DNA of 40,388 nt from Aeromonas australiensis (GTDB lineage: Bacteria; Pseudomonadota; Gammaproteobacteria; Enterobacterales; Aeromonadaceae): assembly GCF_000819725.1 (NCBI RefSeq), contig NZ_CDDH01000075.1, positions 1 through 40,388 of the forward strand. The letters are read 5' to 3'. Of the stretch, positions 9,573 to 18,215 are shown one piece after another; the first letter of the stretch is position 1, and every line of letters begins with the position of its first letter. Below the pieces are notes generated by a model. That model searched no databases. It was not told the origin of the DNA and saw nothing but the letters and a program-made list of their open reading frames with translations. A program made the translations under genes and the position numbers.

Positions 9573-9600
9573 TTTATTAATTTGCGCAGCGAAATAAAAG
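9573..9600. promoter_or_regulatory. Candidate NagC operator over the nagE promoter
   Basis: An AT-rich imperfect palindrome: TTAATTT (9577-9583) pairs 6 of 7 with AAATAAA (9592-9598) around a GC-rich core GCGCAGCG. This shape, AT arms about a GC centre, is that of NagC/Mlc-type operators. It overlaps the likely -35 region of nagE. Confidence 0.5.
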
Positions 9601-9609
9601 CCCTAGACT
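9581..9609 (+). promoter_or_regulatory. Tentative nagE promoter
   Basis: TTTGCG (9581-9586) and TAGACT (9604-9609) are 17 bases apart, weak matches to -35 and -10. The weakness fits a CRP-dependent promoter, and the -35 lies inside the candidate NagC operator. Confidence 0.35.
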
Positions 9610-9690
9610 GCCAATCAAGCCTTGATGGCTTATGCGTCAAACGTGATAAGCACTTAATTTCTAGAAAAACATTAACTAAGGAGAGGAACC

Positions 9691-11169
9691 GTGAACATTC
9701 TCGGTTATTTGCAAAAGATCGGCCGTGCCCTGATGGTGCCGGTAGCGGTATTGCCTGCCGCCGCGATCCTGATGGGGGTTGGCTACTGGATTGACCCGAA
9801 TGGTTGGGGTGGTGACAGTGCGCTGGCCGCCTTCCTGATTAAAGCGGGCGCAGCCATTATCGATAACATGTCTGTGCTGTTCGCCGTTGGTGTGGCTTAC
9901 GGTATGTCCAAAGATAAAGACGGTTCCGCTGCCCTGGCCGGTCTGGTCGGTTTCCTGGTGGTGACCACTCTGCTGAGCCCGGGTGCCGTGGCCCAGATCA
10001 AGAGCATCCCGCTGGAAGAGGTTCCTGCTGCATTCGGCAAGATCAACAACCAGTTTGTCGGCATCCTGTGTGGTGTGATTGCCGCCGAGCTCTACAACCG
10101 CTTTAGCAGCGTTGAGCTGCACAAGGCGCTCTCCTTCTTCTCCGGCCGTCGTCTGGTACCGATCGTAACCTCCGTGGTGATGATCATCGTATCCTTCATT
10201 CTGATGGCGGTATGGCCGGCCATCTACGGTGGTCTGGTTGGTTTCGGTGAATCCATTGTGAGCCTGGGTTCCACTGGCGCTGGTATCTACGCCTTCTTCA
10301 ACCGTCTGCTGATCCCGATTGGTCTGCACCACGCCCTGAACTCCGTGTTCTGGTTCAACGTGGCCGGTATCAACGACATCCCGAACTTCCTGGGTGGTCA
10401 GGCTACCATCGATGCCGCGCTGGCCGCTGGCAAGAGCCTTGAGCAGGTGAAAGGCGTGGTCGGTATGTATCAAGCTGGCTTCTTCCCTATCATGATGTTC
10501 GGTCTGCCGGGTGCTGCACTGGCCATCTACCACTCCGCTAAGAAAGAGAACAAAGAGAAAGTTGCCTCCATCATGATCGCAGCTGCCTTTGCCTCCTTCT
10601 TCACCGGTGTAACCGAGCCGCTCGAGTTCTCCTTCATGTTCGTGGCGCCGGTACTGTATGTCATCCACGCCGTACTGACTGGTATCTCCGTGTTCATCGC
10701 CGCCTCCATGCAGTGGATGGCCGGCTTCGGCTTCAGTGCCGGCCTGGTGGATATGGTGCTCTCCAGCCGCAACCCGCTGGCGACCAACTGGTACATGCTG
10801 ATTGCTCAGGGTCTGGTCTTCTTCGGCCTTTACTACACCGTGTTCCGCGTAGTGATTGCCAAGCTGAACCTGAAAACTCCGGGTCGTGAAGATGAAGAAG
10901 AGACTGCGCCGGCTGCCGCTCAAGCTACCAACCGTACCGAGCTGGCCAAGCAGTATCTGGAAGTGCTGGGTGGTCAGGACAACCTGGTCTCCATCGATGC
11001 CTGTATCACTCGTCTGCGTCTGACTCTGAAAGACCGCAGCATCGTCGATGAGCGCAAGCTCAAAGCCCTGGGTGCGGCCGGTGTGGTCAAACTCGGTGAG
11101 CAGAACCTGCAGGTGATTCTGGGCCCATTGGCCGAAATCATCGCCGGTGAGATGAAAGCCCTGCGTTAA
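9691..11169 (+). CDS. nagE: PTS N-acetylglucosamine transporter subunit IIBC
   Basis: Inner-membrane permease that imports GlcNAc and phosphorylates it to GlcNAc-6-P. 492 aa: a IIC membrane domain (1 to about 390; KIGRALMVPVAVLPAAAIL at the start, GLHHALNSVFWFN in the active region) and a IIB domain (about 415-492) with the phosphorylated cysteine C438 in DACITRLRL. E. coli NagE is about 648 aa because it also carries IIA; here translation stops right after IIB, so phosphate must come from a separate IIA-Glc-type protein. The GTG start at 9691 is preceded by a strong AAGGAGAGG. Divergent from nagB, followed by chitobiase. Confidence 0.96.
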   Translation: MNILGYLQKIGRALMVPVAVLPAAAILMGVGYWIDPNGWGGDSALAAFLIKAGAAIIDNMSVLFAVGVAYGMSKDKDGSAALAGLVGFLVVTTLLSPGAVAQIKSIPLEEVPAAFGKINNQFVGILCGVIAAELYNRFSSVELHKALSFFSGRRLVPIVTSVVMIIVSFILMAVWPAIYGGLVGFGESIVSLGSTGAGIYAFFNRLLIPIGLHHALNSVFWFNVAGINDIPNFLGGQATIDAALAAGKSLEQVKGVVGMYQAGFFPIMMFGLPGAALAIYHSAKKENKEKVASIMIAAAFASFFTGVTEPLEFSFMFVAPVLYVIHAVLTGISVFIAASMQWMAGFGFSAGLVDMVLSSRNPLATNWYMLIAQGLVFFGLYYTVFRVVIAKLNLKTPGREDEEETAPAAAQATNRTELAKQYLEVLGGQDNLVSIDACITRLRLTLKDRSIVDERKLKALGAAGVVKLGEQNLQVILGPLAEIIAGEMKALR

Positions 11170-11217
11170 TCGAGCGACTCGCTCACCTCAAGTCTAAGTC
11201 CATTGTTGACATAACTA

Positions 11218-11238
11218 AGGGCCCCGCTCAGGGGCCCT
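11218..11238 (+). terminator. GC-rich hairpin between nagE and chitobiase
   Basis: AGGGCCCC / GGGGCCCT, an 8-bp stem with a 5-base loop. No T-run follows on the + strand (TATATAAAAAA instead), so termination may be weak and allow read-through into the chitobiase gene. Confidence 0.5.
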
Positions 11239-11290
11239 ATATAAAAAAGCCAAGAAAATCCAACCTTTACTTCAAATGAGAGCAGCAGTT

Positions 11291-13954
11291 ATGAACTTGA
11301 AACATTCTCTGTTAGCCATTGCCATGTCTACCGTTTTTGCCGGCCCTGCGCTGGCAGCCGATGCCGCCAAGCAGGCTGTGGTCGACTCCCTCGCCAACAA
11401 CCTGGTGGTCAAGTATGAAGTGGTCACCAACGACGGTGCCGGTGCAGGCCTCGATTGCCAGGCGCTCGGTTCCGAGTGGGCGAGCTGTGGCGTTGCCAAG
11501 CTGCACCTGACCAATACCGGTGCTGACGTCACCTCCAAAGACTGGAGCATCTATGTCTCCTCCATCCGCCGTATCCAGCGGGTGGATAACGACCAGTTCA
11601 CCATCACTCACCTGACCGGCGATCTCTATCGTTTGACGCCAACCGAGAAGTTCCAGGGCTTTGCCAAGGATGCCACGGTCGAAGTGCCGCTGGTGGTGGA
11701 ATACTGGGTACTGTTCGAATCTGACATCATGCCGAACTGGTATGTCGCCAGCGAAGGTGCCGAGCCGAAAGTACTGGCCAGCATGAGTAACATCGATGAT
11801 GCCAGCACCTACGAGAAGCCGATGCCAGCCGATGGCTGGAAGCGCACCAAGGATGACAACAACATCCTGATGAACAGCGAGACCCGTTTCGCGGCCAACC
11901 AGACCAGCACCCTGCTGCCTGCTGGCAAGATTGACAACCAGATTGTGCCGACGCCGCTCAAGCAAGTTGTGAAGGCGGGTCCGCAGGTTGACTTCTCCAC
12001 CATCAAACTCAATGCCCTGGACTTGCCAAGCGATCGCGCCGAAGCCCTGAAGGCTCAACTGACCAAGCTGGGTGTTACCCTCTCCGACACCGGCTACCCG
12101 GTGACCATCAAGCTCGGCAGCAAGCTCAAGCAGGCCGAAGGCTATGACATGACCATCGGTCAGAAGGGCACCGTGATCCAGGGTCGCGACATCGACGGGG
12201 CATTCTGGGGCGCGCAATCCCTGATCTCCCTGCTGGGTGTGGATGACAAGCTGGTGAGCCCGATGACCGTCGAGGATGCGCCGCGTTTTGAATACCGTGG
12301 CATGCAGACCGACGTGGCCCGTCACTTCCGCAGTCTGGATACCATGAAGAAGCTGGTTGACCAGATGTCTGCCATGAAGCTCAACGTGCTGCACCTTGGC
12401 CTGACCAACGATGAAGGCTGGCGTCTGGAGATCCCGGGTCTGCCGGAGCTGACCCAGGTTGGTAGCCAGCGTTGCCACGATGAGTCCGAAACCAAGTGCC
12501 TGATGCCGCAACTGGGTTCCGGCCCAACCAGCGACAACCAGGGTTCCGGTTTCTACAGCAAGTCTGACTACGTGGATCTGGTGCGTTATGCCAAGGCCCG
12601 CGGTGTGACCGTGATCCCCGAGATCAACATGCCGGCTCACGCCCGTGCTGCCGTGGTCTCCATGGAAGCGCGCTACCAGCGTCTGATGGCGGAAGGCAAA
12701 GAAGCGGAAGCCAACCAGTTCCGTCTGACTGATCCGGCAGACACCTCCAACGTCACCTCGGTCCAGTTTTACGACAAGATGTCCTTCATCAACCCTTGCC
12801 AGCCGGGTGCTGCCACCTTCGTGGCCAAGGTAATGGATGAAGTTGCCCAGATGCACCAGGCCGCTGGTCAGCCGCTGACCGCATGGCACTACGGTGGTGA
12901 TGAGGCGAAGAACATCATGCAGGGCGGTGGCTATCAGGATCCGGCCGTCACCAAGAAAGAGGAGCTGGTCGCCTGGAAAGGCAACGTCGACTCCAGCAAG
13001 CAAGACAAGCCGTTTGGCAAGTCCCCGATGTGCCAGAAGATGATCGATGATGGCAAGATCAAGGACGTGGCCGAGCTGCCTGTCTACTTCGCCAAAGAAG
13101 TGGGCGAGATGGTCAAGGGCCACGGCTTCTCCACCCTGCAGGCGTGGGAAGATGGTCTGAAGTACGCCAGCGGTGCCAAAGACTTCGCCACCGACAACAC
13201 CCGTGTCAACTTCTGGGAAACCCTCTACTGGGGTGGCTTCAACGAAGCGATGAAGTGGGCCCACAAGGGTTACGAAGTGGTCCTGTCTAACCCGGATTAC
13301 CTCTACTTCGACTTCCCGAACGAAGTACACCCGGCTGAGCGTGGCTACTACTGGGCAACCCGTTTCAACGACACCCGCAAGGTGTTCGCCTTCGCCCCGG
13401 AAAACCTGCCGCAGAACGCCGAGACCTCGGTTGACCGCGACGGCAACGCCTTCGTGGCCAAGGGTGACCAGGATCCGGTCAAGTTCAAGGGGATCTCCGG
13501 TCAGCAGTGGAGTGAAACTGTGCGTACCGATGCTCAGTACGAGTACATGGTCTACCCACGACTCTTCTCCGTGGCCGAGCGTGCCTGGCACAAAGGTGGC
13601 TTCGAGCTGGATTACGTGAAGAACCGCGAGTTCTCCGGCGAGACCAAGTTTGTCAACAAGGCCACCCTCAACAAAGAGTGGAACCAGTTTGCCAACGTAC
13701 TGGGTCAGCGCGTGCTGCCGAAACTGGATCAGGCCGGTGTTGAATACCGCCTCTCCGTACCGGGTGCCAAGGTAGTGAATGGTGTGCTGGAAGCGAACGT
13801 GGACCTGCCGGGTCTGCCCATCCAGTACAGCCTGGACGGTACCAACTGGAGTGCCTATGACGCCGCGGCCAAGCCAAGCGTGAACGGCAAGGTTTACCTG
13901 CGTACCACCAGCTTCGATGGCAAGCGCACCAGCCGCGTCACCGAACTGAACTGA
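11291..13954 (+). CDS. Chitobiase, GH20 beta-N-acetylhexosaminidase
   Basis: Exported enzyme that splits chitobiose and short chito-oligosaccharides to GlcNAc, feeding NagE. 887 aa, like Serratia and Vibrio chitobiases (about 885). Parts: signal peptide 1-22 ending ALA; an N-terminal carbohydrate-binding-like domain (about 30-190); a GH20b domain; the GH20 barrel with the catalytic pair D537-E538 in WHYGGDEAKN; and a C-terminal immunoglobulin-like domain after about residue 820. The ATG at 11291 (MNLKHSLL) is preferred to that at 11276, because it begins the signal peptide directly and has GAGAG upstream. Codon use is like that of highly expressed neighbours. It follows nagE on the same strand and is likely under NagC/CRP control. 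Confidence 0.95.
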   Translation: MNLKHSLLAIAMSTVFAGPALAADAAKQAVVDSLANNLVVKYEVVTNDGAGAGLDCQALGSEWASCGVAKLHLTNTGADVTSKDWSIYVSSIRRIQRVDNDQFTITHLTGDLYRLTPTEKFQGFAKDATVEVPLVVEYWVLFESDIMPNWYVASEGAEPKVLASMSNIDDASTYEKPMPADGWKRTKDDNNILMNSETRFAANQTSTLLPAGKIDNQIVPTPLKQVVKAGPQVDFSTIKLNALDLPSDRAEALKAQLTKLGVTLSDTGYPVTIKLGSKLKQAEGYDMTIGQKGTVIQGRDIDGAFWGAQSLISLLGVDDKLVSPMTVEDAPRFEYRGMQTDVARHFRSLDTMKKLVDQMSAMKLNVLHLGLTNDEGWRLEIPGLPELTQVGSQRCHDESETKCLMPQLGSGPTSDNQGSGFYSKSDYVDLVRYAKARGVTVIPEINMPAHARAAVVSMEARYQRLMAEGKEAEANQFRLTDPADTSNVTSVQFYDKMSFINPCQPGAATFVAKVMDEVAQMHQAAGQPLTAWHYGGDEAKNIMQGGGYQDPAVTKKEELVAWKGNVDSSKQDKPFGKSPMCQKMIDDGKIKDVAELPVYFAKEVGEMVKGHGFSTLQAWEDGLKYASGAKDFATDNTRVNFWETLYWGGFNEAMKWAHKGYEVVLSNPDYLYFDFPNEVHPAERGYYWATRFNDTRKVFAFAPENLPQNAETSVDRDGNAFVAKGDQDPVKFKGISGQQWSETVRTDAQYEYMVYPRLFSVAERAWHKGGFELDYVKNREFSGETKFVNKATLNKEWNQFANVLGQRVLPKLDQAGVEYRLSVPGAKVVNGVLEANVDLPGLPIQYSLDGTNWSAYDAAAKPSVNGKVYLRTTSFDGKRTSRVTELN

Positions 13955-14093
13955 TAGCAGTCAACCGTTAACATGAGGTGGGTCGCAAGACCCGCCTTTC
14001 CCAAGGGCGATGGCGTATCGGATTTGGGAAAGGTTGACTGTGCGTGTGAGCCTTTGTTGTGTGTAATTGTCTGTTTTGTTTTTCATCACTTTC

Positions 14094-14119
14094 AGCCCCG
14101 CCTAGTGCGGGGCTTTTTT
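14094..14119 (+). terminator. Rho-independent terminator after chitobiase
   Basis: AGCCCCGC / GCGGGGCT, an 8-bp stem with loop CTAGT, followed by TTTTTT. It lies about 140 bases after the chitobiase stop. Confidence 0.85.
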
Positions 14120-14166
14120 ATGCATTTGGTGCGCCATGTGCCAAGCCACGCCGTTTTTAGCGGCGC

Positions 14167-14199
14167 AATGGCCGGGAAATGGCCGGGAAATGGCCCGGA
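14167..14199. repeat. Three tandem 11-base units upstream of glnS
   Basis: AATGGCCGGGA occurs twice exactly and a third time with one change (G to C, giving GGCCCGG). The units are in tandem with an 11-base period, about one helical turn, so identical faces would be presented to a protein. Function unknown. Confidence 0.75.
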
Positions 14200-14318
14200 A
14201 GTGCCAAATTCAGGTTGAGACAGCGCCCGTAATAAGGGATCATACCCGGCTTGACGGCGGGGGGATGAGGGTGCCAGCCGGCACAACTTCCGCCAGTGAC
14301 GCTTTTTTGAGGTGAGCC

Positions 14319-15980
14319 ATGAGTCAGGCGAACAGCCCAACTAACTTTATTCGTCAGATCATTGATGAAGATCTGGCCAGCGGTAAGCACAGCAGCGTGC
14401 ATACCCGTTTTCCGCCCGAGCCGAACGGTTATCTCCATATCGGCCACGCCAAGTCCATCTGCCTGAACTTCGGTATCGCCCGCGACTATCAGGGCCAGTG
14501 CAACCTGCGTTTCGATGACACCAACCCGGTTAAGGAAGATATCGAGTACGTAGAGTCCATCAAGCAGGACGTACAGTGGCTTGGCTTCCAGTGGAACGGC
14601 GAGATCTGCTACTCCTCCGACTATTTCGACAAGCTGCACGGCTATGCCATCGAGTTGATTGAAAAGGGTCTGGCCTATGTGGACGAGCTGACGCCCGAGC
14701 AGATGCGCGAGTACCGTGGCACCCTGACTGAAGCTGGCAAGAACAGCCCGTTCCGCGATCGCAGCGTGGAAGAGAACCTGGCGCTGTTTGCCAAGATGAA
14801 GAACGGCGAATTGGCTGAAGGCACCGCCTGCCTGCGCGCCAAGATCGACATGGCATCCCCCTTCATGGTGATGCGTGATCCGGTTATCTACCGCATCAAG
14901 TTTGCCCACCACCACCAGACCGGTGACAAGTGGTGCATCTACCCGATGTATGACTTCACCCACTGCATCTCGGACGCGCTGGAAGGGATCACCCACTCCA
15001 TCTGTACCCTGGAGTTCCAGGACAACCGTCGTCTGTACGACTGGGTGCTGGACAACATCACCATCGATTGCCACCCCCGTCAGTACGAGTTCTCTCGTCT
15101 GAACCTCGAATACACCGTCATGTCCAAGCGCAAGCTGAACCTGCTGGTGACCGAAAAGCACGTCGATGGTTGGGATGACCCGCGTATGCTGACCGTCTCC
15201 GGTCTGCGTCGTCGTGGTTACACCCCGGCCTCCATCCGCGAGTTCTGCAAGCGCATCGGCGTCACCAAGCAGGACAACATCGTCGAGATGAGCATGCTGG
15301 AAGCCTGTATCCGTGAAGACCTCAACGAGCATGCACCGCGCGCCATGGCCGTGCTGCATCCGGTGAAAGTGGTCATCGAGAACCTGGCTGCCGACGAGGT
15401 GCTGACTGCCCCGGCCCACCCGAGCAATGCCGAGATGGGTACCCGCGAGCTGAACTTTACCCGCGAGATCTTCATCGACGAAGCGGACTTCAAAGAAGAG
15501 GCGAACAAGCAGTTCAAGCGTCTGGTGCTGGGTAAGGAAGTGCGTCTGCGCAATGCCTACGTCATCAAGGCCGAGCGCATCGAGAAAGATGCCGATGGCA
15601 AAGTCACCTGCATCTACTGCTCCTACGACCCCGAGACTCTGGGCAAGGATCCGGCCGATGGCCGCAAGGTGAAAGGGGTGATCCACTGGGTCAGCGCCAC
15701 TCACTCCCTGCCAGCGGAAGTGCGTCTCTATGACCGCCTGTTCAAGGTGCCTAACCCGGGCGCCGAGGCTGACTTCGAGGCTGCGCTCAACCCGGAATCC
15801 CTGGTGGTCATCGAGGGGGCTCGTGTCGAGGCATCCCTGAAGAACGCCAAGCCGGAGCAGGCTTACCAGTTCGAGCGGGAAGGTTACTTCTGCGCCGACA
15901 ACAAGCTCTCCAGCCCGGAGCATCTGGTGTTTAACCGCACTGTTGCCCTGCGCGACTCCTGGGGCAAGGTAGAAGGCTAA
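14319..15980 (+). CDS. glnS: Glutaminyl-tRNA synthetase
   Basis: Class I aminoacyl-tRNA synthetase charging tRNA-Gln. 553 aa, against about 554 in E. coli. It has the HIGH motif at residues 40-43 (LHIGHAKS) and the KMSKS-equivalent VMSKR at 267-271, with the Rossmann catalytic domain first and the two beta-barrel anticodon-binding domains after about residue 340. The ATG at 14319 has GAGGTGA upstream. Position beside the nag genes is as in enterobacteria. It converges on fur and is separated from it by a strong two-way terminator. Confidence 0.98.
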   Translation: MSQANSPTNFIRQIIDEDLASGKHSSVHTRFPPEPNGYLHIGHAKSICLNFGIARDYQGQCNLRFDDTNPVKEDIEYVESIKQDVQWLGFQWNGEICYSSDYFDKLHGYAIELIEKGLAYVDELTPEQMREYRGTLTEAGKNSPFRDRSVEENLALFAKMKNGELAEGTACLRAKIDMASPFMVMRDPVIYRIKFAHHHQTGDKWCIYPMYDFTHCISDALEGITHSICTLEFQDNRRLYDWVLDNITIDCHPRQYEFSRLNLEYTVMSKRKLNLLVTEKHVDGWDDPRMLTVSGLRRRGYTPASIREFCKRIGVTKQDNIVEMSMLEACIREDLNEHAPRAMAVLHPVKVVIENLAADEVLTAPAHPSNAEMGTRELNFTREIFIDEADFKEEANKQFKRLVLGKEVRLRNAYVIKAERIEKDADGKVTCIYCSYDPETLGKDPADGRKVKGVIHWVSATHSLPAEVRLYDRLFKVPNPGAEADFEAALNPESLVVIEGARVEASLKNAKPEQAYQFEREGYFCADNKLSSPEHLVFNRTVALRDSWGKVEG

Positions 15981-16030
15981 GCGATGGGGCAGGGGAGACC
16001 CTGCCCTGTGCGATGCCAGACGGCCTGCGC

Positions 16031-16074
16031 CGGACAATAAAAAAGCCAGCATCAGCTGGCTTTTTTATTGTCCG
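16031..16074. terminator. Bidirectional terminator between glnS and fur
   Basis: A perfect 20-bp stem (16031-16050 with 16055-16074) and a 4-base loop ATCA. The core is GCCAGC/GCTGGC, flanked by A6 on one side and T6 on the other, so both the rightward glnS and leftward fur transcripts would end here. Confidence 0.93.
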
Positions 16075-16096
16075 TTATCTGCAAGTCGCGGCCGAC

Positions 16097-16525
16097 TTAT
16101 TCGTCGTGCTTGCACTCACCGGTAGCACAGTGACCGTAGAGGTAGAGGCTGTGGTTGGTGAGACGGATATTGAATTTCTTGGCGATCTCGCGCTGACGCT
16201 GTTCGATCACTTCGTCGGAGAACTCGATCACCTTGCCGCAGTCGAGGCAAACCAGGTGGTCGTGGTGCTCCTGAGTAGCCAGCTCGAATACCGACTTGCC
16301 CCCTTCGAAGTGGTGACGGGTCACAATACCGGCATCATCAAACTGGTTGAGAACGCGGTAGACGGTAGCAAGACCAATCTCTTCACCCAGGTCGATCAGT
16401 CGTTTATAGAGATCTTCGGCACTGGTGTGCTGGCAGTCCGGCTGTTGCAGGATTTCCAGGATTTTGACTCGGGGCAAGGTGATCTTGAGCCCAGCCTTTT
16501 TTAACGCTTGGTTGTTGTCTGCCAT
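16097..16525 (-). CDS. fur: Ferric uptake regulator
   Basis: Iron-dependent repressor, 142 aa. It has an N-terminal winged helix with the recognition region LATVYRVLNQFDDAGIV (about 52-68) and a C-terminal metal-binding and dimer domain with HHDH (87-90), the structural-zinc cysteines C93-x2-C96, and a second pair C133/C138 near the end. The ATG at 16525 gives MADNNQALKKAGLKITLPR, the family's standard start. The order fur - fldA - ybfE - ybfF - seqA - pgm is conserved in enterobacteria, although here a DUF4442 gene lies between fur and fldA. Confidence 0.97.
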   Translation of the reverse strand: MADNNQALKKAGLKITLPRVKILEILQQPDCQHTSAEDLYKRLIDLGEEIGLATVYRVLNQFDDAGIVTRHHFEGGKSVFELATQEHHDHLVCLDCGKVIEFSDEVIEQRQREIAKKFNIRLTNHSLYLYGHCATGECKHDE

Positions 16526-16770
16526 ATTCTACTTATTCGCATTCTCGAAGAAGGTGGGTTTATTCTGAGGGACTGCCGCGGGAATGGCAACCTTGAACTC
16601 GCTTGGCCTGTCATTATAGGTCGTAGCCTCCCTAAAAATAAACCCAGCAATTCAAGGGGTTTAGTCATAAATGGCCGATTGGATTGAAATAATCAATCGT
16701 GTCGTCCGACTTGCTGGCATGGCAGATGTTGATAAGATGTAACTTTCATATTTCTGGTCGGATGAGATCC

Positions 16771-17244
16771 ATGGATTGGCTTTTTGACAATGCGGCCTGG
16801 GTGCGCCGTGCACTTAACGCCTGGCCTCCCTTCTGGGGCGCCGGTATCAAGATAGAGACCCTGAGCGATGATTTTCGCTACTGCCGGGTGACCCTGAAAT
16901 CCCGCTGGTGGAACAAGAATGCCAACCGCACCCAGTTTGGCGGCAGCATGTTTGCCATGACAGACCCCATTTATCCGCTGATGCTGATGGGCTACTTCAA
17001 GAATCGCTATTACGTCTGGGATAAGGCTGGCAGCATCAACTACATCAAGCCTGGCAAGGGCAAGCTGGTGGCCGAGTTCAACCTGACCGAGGGCAAGCTG
17101 GCTGAAATCGTGGCGGCAACTGACGGTGGCAACAAGCACTTCCCCGAATTCGAGGTGACAGTGCAGGACAAGAGCGGCGAACTGGTGGCGCAGGTCAGGC
17201 GTACCCTCTATGTGCGGGCCAAACCGGAGCACAGAGGGGAATAA
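16771..17244 (+). CDS. DUF4442 hotdog-fold protein, probable thioesterase relative
   Basis: 157 aa of the DUF4442 family, a hotdog-fold group related to acyl-CoA thioesterases; the substrate is unknown. Features typical of the group are RWWNKNANRTQFGGSMFAM (about 49-67), where the hotdog helix begins, and the following TDPIYPLMLM. The ATG at 16771 (MDWLFDN) is chosen because GATGAG lies just upstream; MRSMDW from 16762 is possible, and the open frame extends to 16699 without a good start. Divergent from fur, convergent with fldA. Confidence 0.8.
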   Translation: MDWLFDNAAWVRRALNAWPPFWGAGIKIETLSDDFRYCRVTLKSRWWNKNANRTQFGGSMFAMTDPIYPLMLMGYFKNRYYVWDKAGSINYIKPGKGKLVAEFNLTEGKLAEIVAATDGGNKHFPEFEVTVQDKSGELVAQVRRTLYVRAKPEHRGE

Positions 17245-17281
17245 CAGGGGAGAATAAAGGCAGGTATCGCAGCAAGCAGAT

Positions 17282-17312
17282 ACAACAAGGGCCCCGTCGG
17301 GGCCCTTGTTGT
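17282..17312. terminator. Bidirectional terminator between DUF4442 gene and fldA
   Basis: A perfect 14-bp stem, ACAACAAGGGCCCC with GGGGCCCTTGTTGT, and a 3-base loop. It lies between convergent genes. T-rich tails (TTGTTGT) are present on both sides but interrupted. Confidence 0.8.
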
Positions 17313-17334
17313 CAGAGGTATGAGGGGAAGCGGA

Positions 17335-17859
17335 TTACTCCAGCTCGCCCAGGCACATCTCTTCGTGCAGCTGCTTGCACCAGCCCTTGACGCGCTCGGC
17401 GGTCAGCTCCGGCTGGCGATCTTCATCGATACCCAGACCGACAAAGTGCTGGTCATCGACCAGTGCCTTGGAGGCTTCGAACTCGTAGCCGGCAGTCGGC
17501 CAGTGACCGATGATGATGGCGCCTTTGGCTTCGACGATGTCACGCAGGGTGCCCATGGCGTCGAGGAAGTACTCGGAATAGTCTTCCTGATCACCGCAAC
17601 CGAAGATGGCTACCAGCTTGTTGGTGAAGTCGATTTCGCCCAGATCGGGGAAGAAGTCGTCCCAGTCGGCCTGGGCTTCGCCGTAATACCAAGTCGGGAT
17701 GCCGAACATCAGCAGATCAAAGCTCTCGATGTCGGCCTTGCTGCTCTTGGCGATGTCACGGACTTCAATCAGGTTTTTGCCCAGCTCTTTCTGGATCATC
17801 TTGGCGACAGCTTCGGTGTTACCGGTATCGCTGCCAAAAAACAGACCTACACTTGCCAT
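17335..17859 (-). CDS. fldA: Flavodoxin I
   Basis: Small FMN electron carrier, 174 aa (E. coli FldA 176). It has the FMN-phosphate loop GSDTGNTEAV (about 9-18) and the isoalloxazine-contacting loops PTWYYGEAQADWDD and GCGDQEDYSEYF. It donates electrons to radical-SAM and biosynthetic enzymes. ATG at 17859. Downstream of ybfE on the same strand with a 39-base gap. Confidence 0.97.
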   Translation of the reverse strand: MASVGLFFGSDTGNTEAVAKMIQKELGKNLIEVRDIAKSSKADIESFDLLMFGIPTWYYGEAQADWDDFFPDLGEIDFTNKLVAIFGCGDQEDYSEYFLDAMGTLRDIVEAKGAIIIGHWPTAGYEFEASKALVDDQHFVGLGIDEDRQPELTAERVKGWCKQLHEEMCLGELE

Positions 17860-17898
17860 AGTGTTTAGTTACCCGTATTTGGTGTTAATGCTCAACGC

Positions 17899-18195
17899 TC
17901 AGACTGCAATGTCCACCGCAAAAGCGGACTCAATCTGTTGTTTCAGGATAGATTGGATCAGCTCGGCTCGGCTGATGTTCTGTTGCAACGCAAGTTGGTT
18001 CAGGCGCTCCAGCAACTCGGCCTCCACCTTTAACTCTACCCGCTTCAGCCCATTTTCCCGATCGCGCTTAAGCTGGTTACGCTTGTTGATCTTGAGCTGG
18101 GTCTCGCGGGGGAGTGGATTGGTCTTTGGCCTGCCGGGGCGCTTCTCATTTGCGAACAGATCCAGTGTTGTTCGATCAGTTTGCTGTTTGGCCAT
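17899..18195 (-). CDS. ybfE: YbfE-like ribbon-helix-helix-type small protein
   Basis: 98 aa, very like E. coli YbfE (97 aa, known as a LexA-regulated gene of unknown role). A basic N-terminal half (ANEKRPGRPKTNPLPRETQ) is followed by RVELKVEAELLERLNQLALQ and a helical C-terminus, resembling a ribbon-helix-helix DNA-binding fold. The neighbours fldA and ybfF support the name. No LexA box was seen directly upstream, so SOS control is not shown here. Confidence 0.88.
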   Translation of the reverse strand: MAKQQTDRTTLDLFANEKRPGRPKTNPLPRETQLKINKRNQLKRDRENGLKRVELKVEAELLERLNQLALQQNISRAELIQSILKQQIESAFAVDIAV

Positions 18196-18215
18196 ACATC
18201 ACAGATGAAAATAAG

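Larger units (their letters stand above)
13955..14318. other. Intergenic region chitobiase-glnS
   Basis: 364 bases without a convincing gene. It holds the chitobiase terminator (14094-14119), a three-unit 11-base repeat (14167-14199) and the glnS leader with GAGGTGA at 14309-14315. Short open frames here have no ribosome site or family resemblance. Confidence 0.7.

Noticed and set aside
9676..10923. A 415-codon minus-strand frame opposite nagE
   Set aside because: Shadow of nagE; His/Gly/Asp-rich antisense composition.
11206..11243. TTGACA and TATATA as a chitobiase promoter
   Set aside because: The elements are 26 bases apart with a strong hairpin between, too far for a normal sigma-70 promoter.
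11312..13591. A 759-codon open frame opposite the chitobiase
   Set aside because: The opposite strand carries a complete GH20 enzyme with signal peptide and active site; the antisense product is low-complexity and unlike any family.
14157..16052. A 631-codon open frame on the minus strand opposite glnS
   Set aside because: It is the mirror of a clear glnS gene; the codon bias of GC-rich DNA leaves the antisense frame open. The His/Gly/Val/Asp-rich composition is typical of such shadows and there is no ribosome site.
16530..16552. Possible Fur box upstream of fur (GAGAATGCGAAT on the minus strand)
   Set aside because: Only a partial, one-sided match to the 19-base Fur consensus and no palindrome; autoregulation is plausible but not shown.
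18196..18215. LexA box expected upstream of ybfE
   Set aside because: No CTG-N10-CAG palindrome is seen directly upstream of ybfE.
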